Positions 32,111 through 34,780 of a stretch of DNA of 34,780 nt are shown here, one piece after another (position 1 is the first letter of the stretch; each line of letters begins with the position of its first letter). The stretch lies in assembly GCA_040756905.1 (NCBI GenBank), contig JBFLYD010000051.1, forward strand, positions 1 through 34,780, in the 5' to 3' direction. The notes below the pieces were generated by a model. The model had not been told where the DNA came from. It was given only the letters and a program-made list of their open reading frames with translations, and did not search any database. Source of the stretch: Acidobacteriota bacterium. Lineage in GTDB: Bacteria; Acidobacteriota; Aminicenantia; JBFLYD01. Position numbers and translations under genes: made by a program.

Positions 32111-34729
32111 TCAAAGCATCTCCTTCAGCATTTTTTCAGCTTCAGAGAAAGCTTTGCTAAGATTTTCAGGTCTGTTTCCTCCAGCTTCTGCTAAGTCTTT
32201 CCTTCCTCCGCCTGTTCCTCCAACAAACCCAGCAATTGATTTTATCAATTCTGAAGCATCTAAAACCGATGTTAAATCCTTCGTTATCGATAATATCAAA
32301 TGAACTTTCCCATCCTTTTCTATTCCGAGAATAATGATGCCACTTTTTATATTAATTTTTATACCATCCACAATATTCCTCAACGCCTCAGAATTAATCA
32401 AGAAATCATCCAGAACTTTTATTATGACCTTCTTTCCTTTGATTTCTTTTGCTTCAGAAACTAAACTCTTAATTTTTTCCTTAATAATTTTTTCCCTTAT
32501 AAGTTCAAGTTCCCTTTCTTTTTCTTTTAAATTTTCCTGAAAAAATCTGATCCTCTCAGATAAGTTTTCCCTTGATACATTCAACGAACTAGCCAAATTT
32601 TGAATCAGGTCAAATTCTTTCTGAATCCATTTTAAAGCACTTTTTCCTGTTAGAGCTTCTATTCTTCTCACGCCAGCAGAGATTGAGCTTTCACTTATAA
32701 TTTTAAACATTCCAATTTCACCAGTCCTTTCAACATGGGTTCCTCCGCAGAGTTCTCTACTAAAACCTCCAATGTTTAAAACTCTCACATTCTCCCCATA
32801 CTTTTCCTGGAAAATTGCTATTGCACCTTCAGAGATTGCTTCATCATAAGTTTTATTCTCGACTCTTACTTCTATATCTTCCATTATTTTCTCATTCACA
32901 ATTGATTCAATTTTTTCGATTTCTCGAGGAGAAAGAGATGAAAAATGGGTAAAATCAAACCTCAATTTTTCAGAAGAAACAAGAGAACCTGTCTGCTTTA
33001 CATGGAGTCCTAAAACCTCTCTCAACGCATAGTGGAGCAAATGAGTCGCTGTATGATTCTTTGCAGTATCTTTTCTTAAATCAATCCTTACCTCTGCTTC
33101 AACTACATCATCTTCTTTTAAATTTCCTTTTAATATTTTGATTTTATTTACATAAAGCTTACCAACTGGAATCTGTGTATCCAAAACTTCAGCGTAAAAA
33201 TCAACTTTTTTCAAATTTCCTTTATCTCCCACCTGACCCCCAGCTTCTCCATAAAAGGGAGTAATATTCAGAATCACTTCTCCCTCTTCTCCTTCATCCA
33301 ATTCAACCACTCTTTTATTTTCTCTAAACAGAGCTATTACCCTGGAATTATCATAATAAAGGTTTTCATCTCCGATGTATTTTACCTCAAAATTTTTTAA
33401 ACTTTTATATTTCTCTTTATTCAGTGATTTCTCTTCGCCTCTCCAGAAAGCCCTTGCTCTTTTCTTCTGATTTAAAAGCTCTTTTCCAAATCCGAGTTCA
33501 TCAATTTTCACTCCATGTTCTTCAGCTATCTCTTTGGCAAGTTCAATAGGAAACCCGAAAGTATCATAAAGTTTAAAAACTCTATCTCCTCTAATTATAT
33601 TTTGACCTGAAATTTTTGCCTCTTCTATATACTCTTCCAAATATTTATAGCTGGAGTTTAGGGTAAAATTAAACCTTTCCTCTTCAGAAAAACAAACTTT
33701 GGTTATAAAATCAAGGGATGAAACAATTTCCGGATAAAAACCTTTCATTACATCAGCTACTATCGGTAATATTTTGAATAAAAACGGCTCTTCAATATTG
33801 AAATTCTTACCGTATCTGAAAGCTCTCCTTATAATTCTTCTTAATACGTAACCCCTTCCTTCATTCGAGGGTATTACACCATCACCAATTAAAAACAAAA
33901 TCGCCCTTGTATGGTCTGCTATAACCCTTATCGCTTCATCACTTTTTGAATCAGAAGGAAAATCTTTTTCTGTGATTTCACATATAAAATCTATTATCGG
34001 CCTGAACAAATCGGTATAGAAATTACTTTTCACATTTTGCAGAACTGAAGCAAGTCTTTCCATTCCCATTCCAGTATCAATTGAAGGCGCTGGCAGTTTT
34101 AAAAGATTTCCCGATTGATCACGGTTAAATTCCATAAAAACTAAATTCCACAACTCGATAAAATTTCCTTCTTCTCCAAAATTATCCGTATCAACAAAAC
34201 TATAATGGATTTCAGAACAGGGTCCACAAGGTCCGGTCTCTCCCATTGCCCAAAAATTATCATCTTCTCCAAATCTCAGAATCCTTCTTCCTGAAATCCC
34301 TATGTCTTTCTGCCAGATATTAAAAGATTCCTCATCTTCGTTGTAAATTGTTATCCAAAGTCTATCTGATGGAATTTTATAAACATAAGTCAGAAGCTCC
34401 CATGCATATTCAATTGCTCCTTTCTTGAAATAATCTCCAAACGAAAAATTTCCAAGCATTTCAAAAAATGTATGATGATAATCAGTCTTTCCCACCTGTT
34501 CCAAATCATTGTGTTTTCCACTCACTCTCATGCATTTCTGTATTGAAACAGCTCTTTTAAACTCAGATTTTTCAAGACCCAGAAATATTTCTTTAAACTG
34601 ATTCATCCCTGCATTTACAAACAGAAGGGTTGGATCTTTGTAAGGTATAAGGGATGAGCTCTTCACAACTCTATGGTCTTTCTCGATAAAATAATTAATA
34701 AATTTTTCTCTTATTTCCTTGGAATTCAT
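32111..34729 (-). CDS. alaS: Alanyl-tRNA synthetase
   Basis: 872 residues, normal length. N-terminal class II core (FINYFIEKDHRVVKSSSLIPYKDPTLLFVNAGMNQFKEIF; GPCGPCSEIHYSF; NEGRGYVLRRIIRRA). The editing domain has the zinc-binding HTATHLLH and CGGTHVERTGEIG. The C-terminal domain contains a coiled coil (ENLKEKERELELIREKIIKE) and the Gly-rich GFVGGTGGGRKDLAEAGG. It charges tRNA-Ala. It begins three bases after the stop of the upstream gene, so it is co-transcribed with it. Confidence 0.98.
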   Translation of the reverse strand: MNSKEIREKFINYFIEKDHRVVKSSSLIPYKDPTLLFVNAGMNQFKEIFLGLEKSEFKRAVSIQKCMRVSGKHNDLEQVGKTDYHHTFFEMLGNFSFGDYFKKGAIEYAWELLTYVYKIPSDRLWITIYNEDEESFNIWQKDIGISGRRILRFGEDDNFWAMGETGPCGPCSEIHYSFVDTDNFGEEGNFIELWNLVFMEFNRDQSGNLLKLPAPSIDTGMGMERLASVLQNVKSNFYTDLFRPIIDFICEITEKDFPSDSKSDEAIRVIADHTRAILFLIGDGVIPSNEGRGYVLRRIIRRAFRYGKNFNIEEPFLFKILPIVADVMKGFYPEIVSSLDFITKVCFSEEERFNFTLNSSYKYLEEYIEEAKISGQNIIRGDRVFKLYDTFGFPIELAKEIAEEHGVKIDELGFGKELLNQKKRARAFWRGEEKSLNKEKYKSLKNFEVKYIGDENLYYDNSRVIALFRENKRVVELDEGEEGEVILNITPFYGEAGGQVGDKGNLKKVDFYAEVLDTQIPVGKLYVNKIKILKGNLKEDDVVEAEVRIDLRKDTAKNHTATHLLHYALREVLGLHVKQTGSLVSSEKLRFDFTHFSSLSPREIEKIESIVNEKIMEDIEVRVENKTYDEAISEGAIAIFQEKYGENVRVLNIGGFSRELCGGTHVERTGEIGMFKIISESSISAGVRRIEALTGKSALKWIQKEFDLIQNLASSLNVSRENLSERIRFFQENLKEKERELELIREKIIKEKIKSLVSEAKEIKGKKVIIKVLDDFLINSEALRNIVDGIKINIKSGIIILGIEKDGKVHLILSITKDLTSVLDASELIKSIAGFVGGTGGGRKDLAEAGGNRPENLSKAFSEAEKMLKEML

Positions 34730-34732
34730 TTT

Positions 34733-34780
34733 CTATTCTTTTTTAAAACCATTTTTTATCATCACTTCCAATTTTTCCTT
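34733..34780 (-). CDS. C-terminal end of an upstream gene, cut by the window
   Basis: Sixteen codons, KEKLEVMIKNGFKKE then stop, in frame to the edge and three bases before alaS. The tail 'L...I.NGF' and the frequent order recA-recX-alaS make RecX a candidate, but 15 residues do not allow a firm call. Confidence 0.4.
   Translation of the reverse strand, partial: KEKLEVMIKNGFKKE

Noticed and set aside
1..34780. CRISPR arrays, rRNA and tRNA genes
   Set aside because: No regularly spaced repeats and no rRNA or tRNA-like sequences were noticed when reading both strands; a tRNA scan was not possible here.

Overview
The window comes from an AT-rich (by eye about two-thirds A+T) Gram-negative bacterium. 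A TonB-dependent outer-membrane receptor, periplasmic/secreted proteins with signal peptides and a bacterial ceramide (sphingolipid) gene set all point to a diderm. The NHL-type '6-bladed propeller' protein and Cys-rich secreted peptide suit Bacteroidetes/Acidobacteriota/Aminicenantes-like lineages, but the phylum cannot be fixed from this sequence alone.

Region 1 (1-10213, all minus strand) is the main discovery: a thiazole/oxazole-modified microcin (TOMM, azole RiPP) operon. In transcription order it holds a 37-residue precursor peptide too short for usual gene calling (10100-10213), a ThiF/E1-like protein with an N-terminal leader-binding region, a divergent nitroreductase-fold protein, a SagB-type dehydrogenase, a YcaO cyclodehydratase ending in PLPFP, a CPBP membrane protease, an ABC-2 exporter (ATPase and permease), two paralogous periplasmic TPR proteins and a TonB-dependent receptor that runs off the left edge. 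Most junctions overlap or are only a few bases apart. The core peptide carries six Cys, four of them consecutive, and no Ser or Thr.

Region 2 (10214-17151) is a rearranged segmental duplication. Two units share the same parts: operator/promoter, AraC-family regulator, divergent spacer and a GAF-type free methionine sulfoxide reductase. Unit 1 keeps the reductase and has only the tail of the regulator; unit 2 keeps the regulator and has only the head of the reductase. A 3' fragment of the TonB receptor gene (95-96% identical to the left edge of the window) lies between them. Unit 2 drives a different cargo: a six-Cys secreted peptide, a membrane-anchored CxxC thioredoxin-like protein and a propeller protein. 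Both cargo operons start behind an identical 14-bp tandem direct repeat next to a sigma-70-type promoter, so one AraC protein probably controls both. Remnants of insertion sequences and a 127-bp MITE (with an empty-site comparison inside the same window) lie here.

Region 3 (17148-23688) carries a probable ceramide cassette (serine palmitoyltransferase, ceramide reductase, GNAT-type ceramide synthase) with a paired M16 peptidase (one active, one inactive subunit) and a small secreted protein. Region 4 (23733-29246) is nadC-nadA-nadB for NAD synthesis and a bifunctional homocysteine methyltransferase/methylenetetrahydrofolate reductase. Region 5 (29353-34780) has a plus-strand trio (DUF2085 protein, small membrane protein, lipid kinase), then on the minus strand a lytic transglycosylase whose 5' end overlaps an IS200/IS605-like remnant, alaS, and the last codons of an upstream gene. 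Short REP-like hairpins mark three gene ends in regions 3-5.
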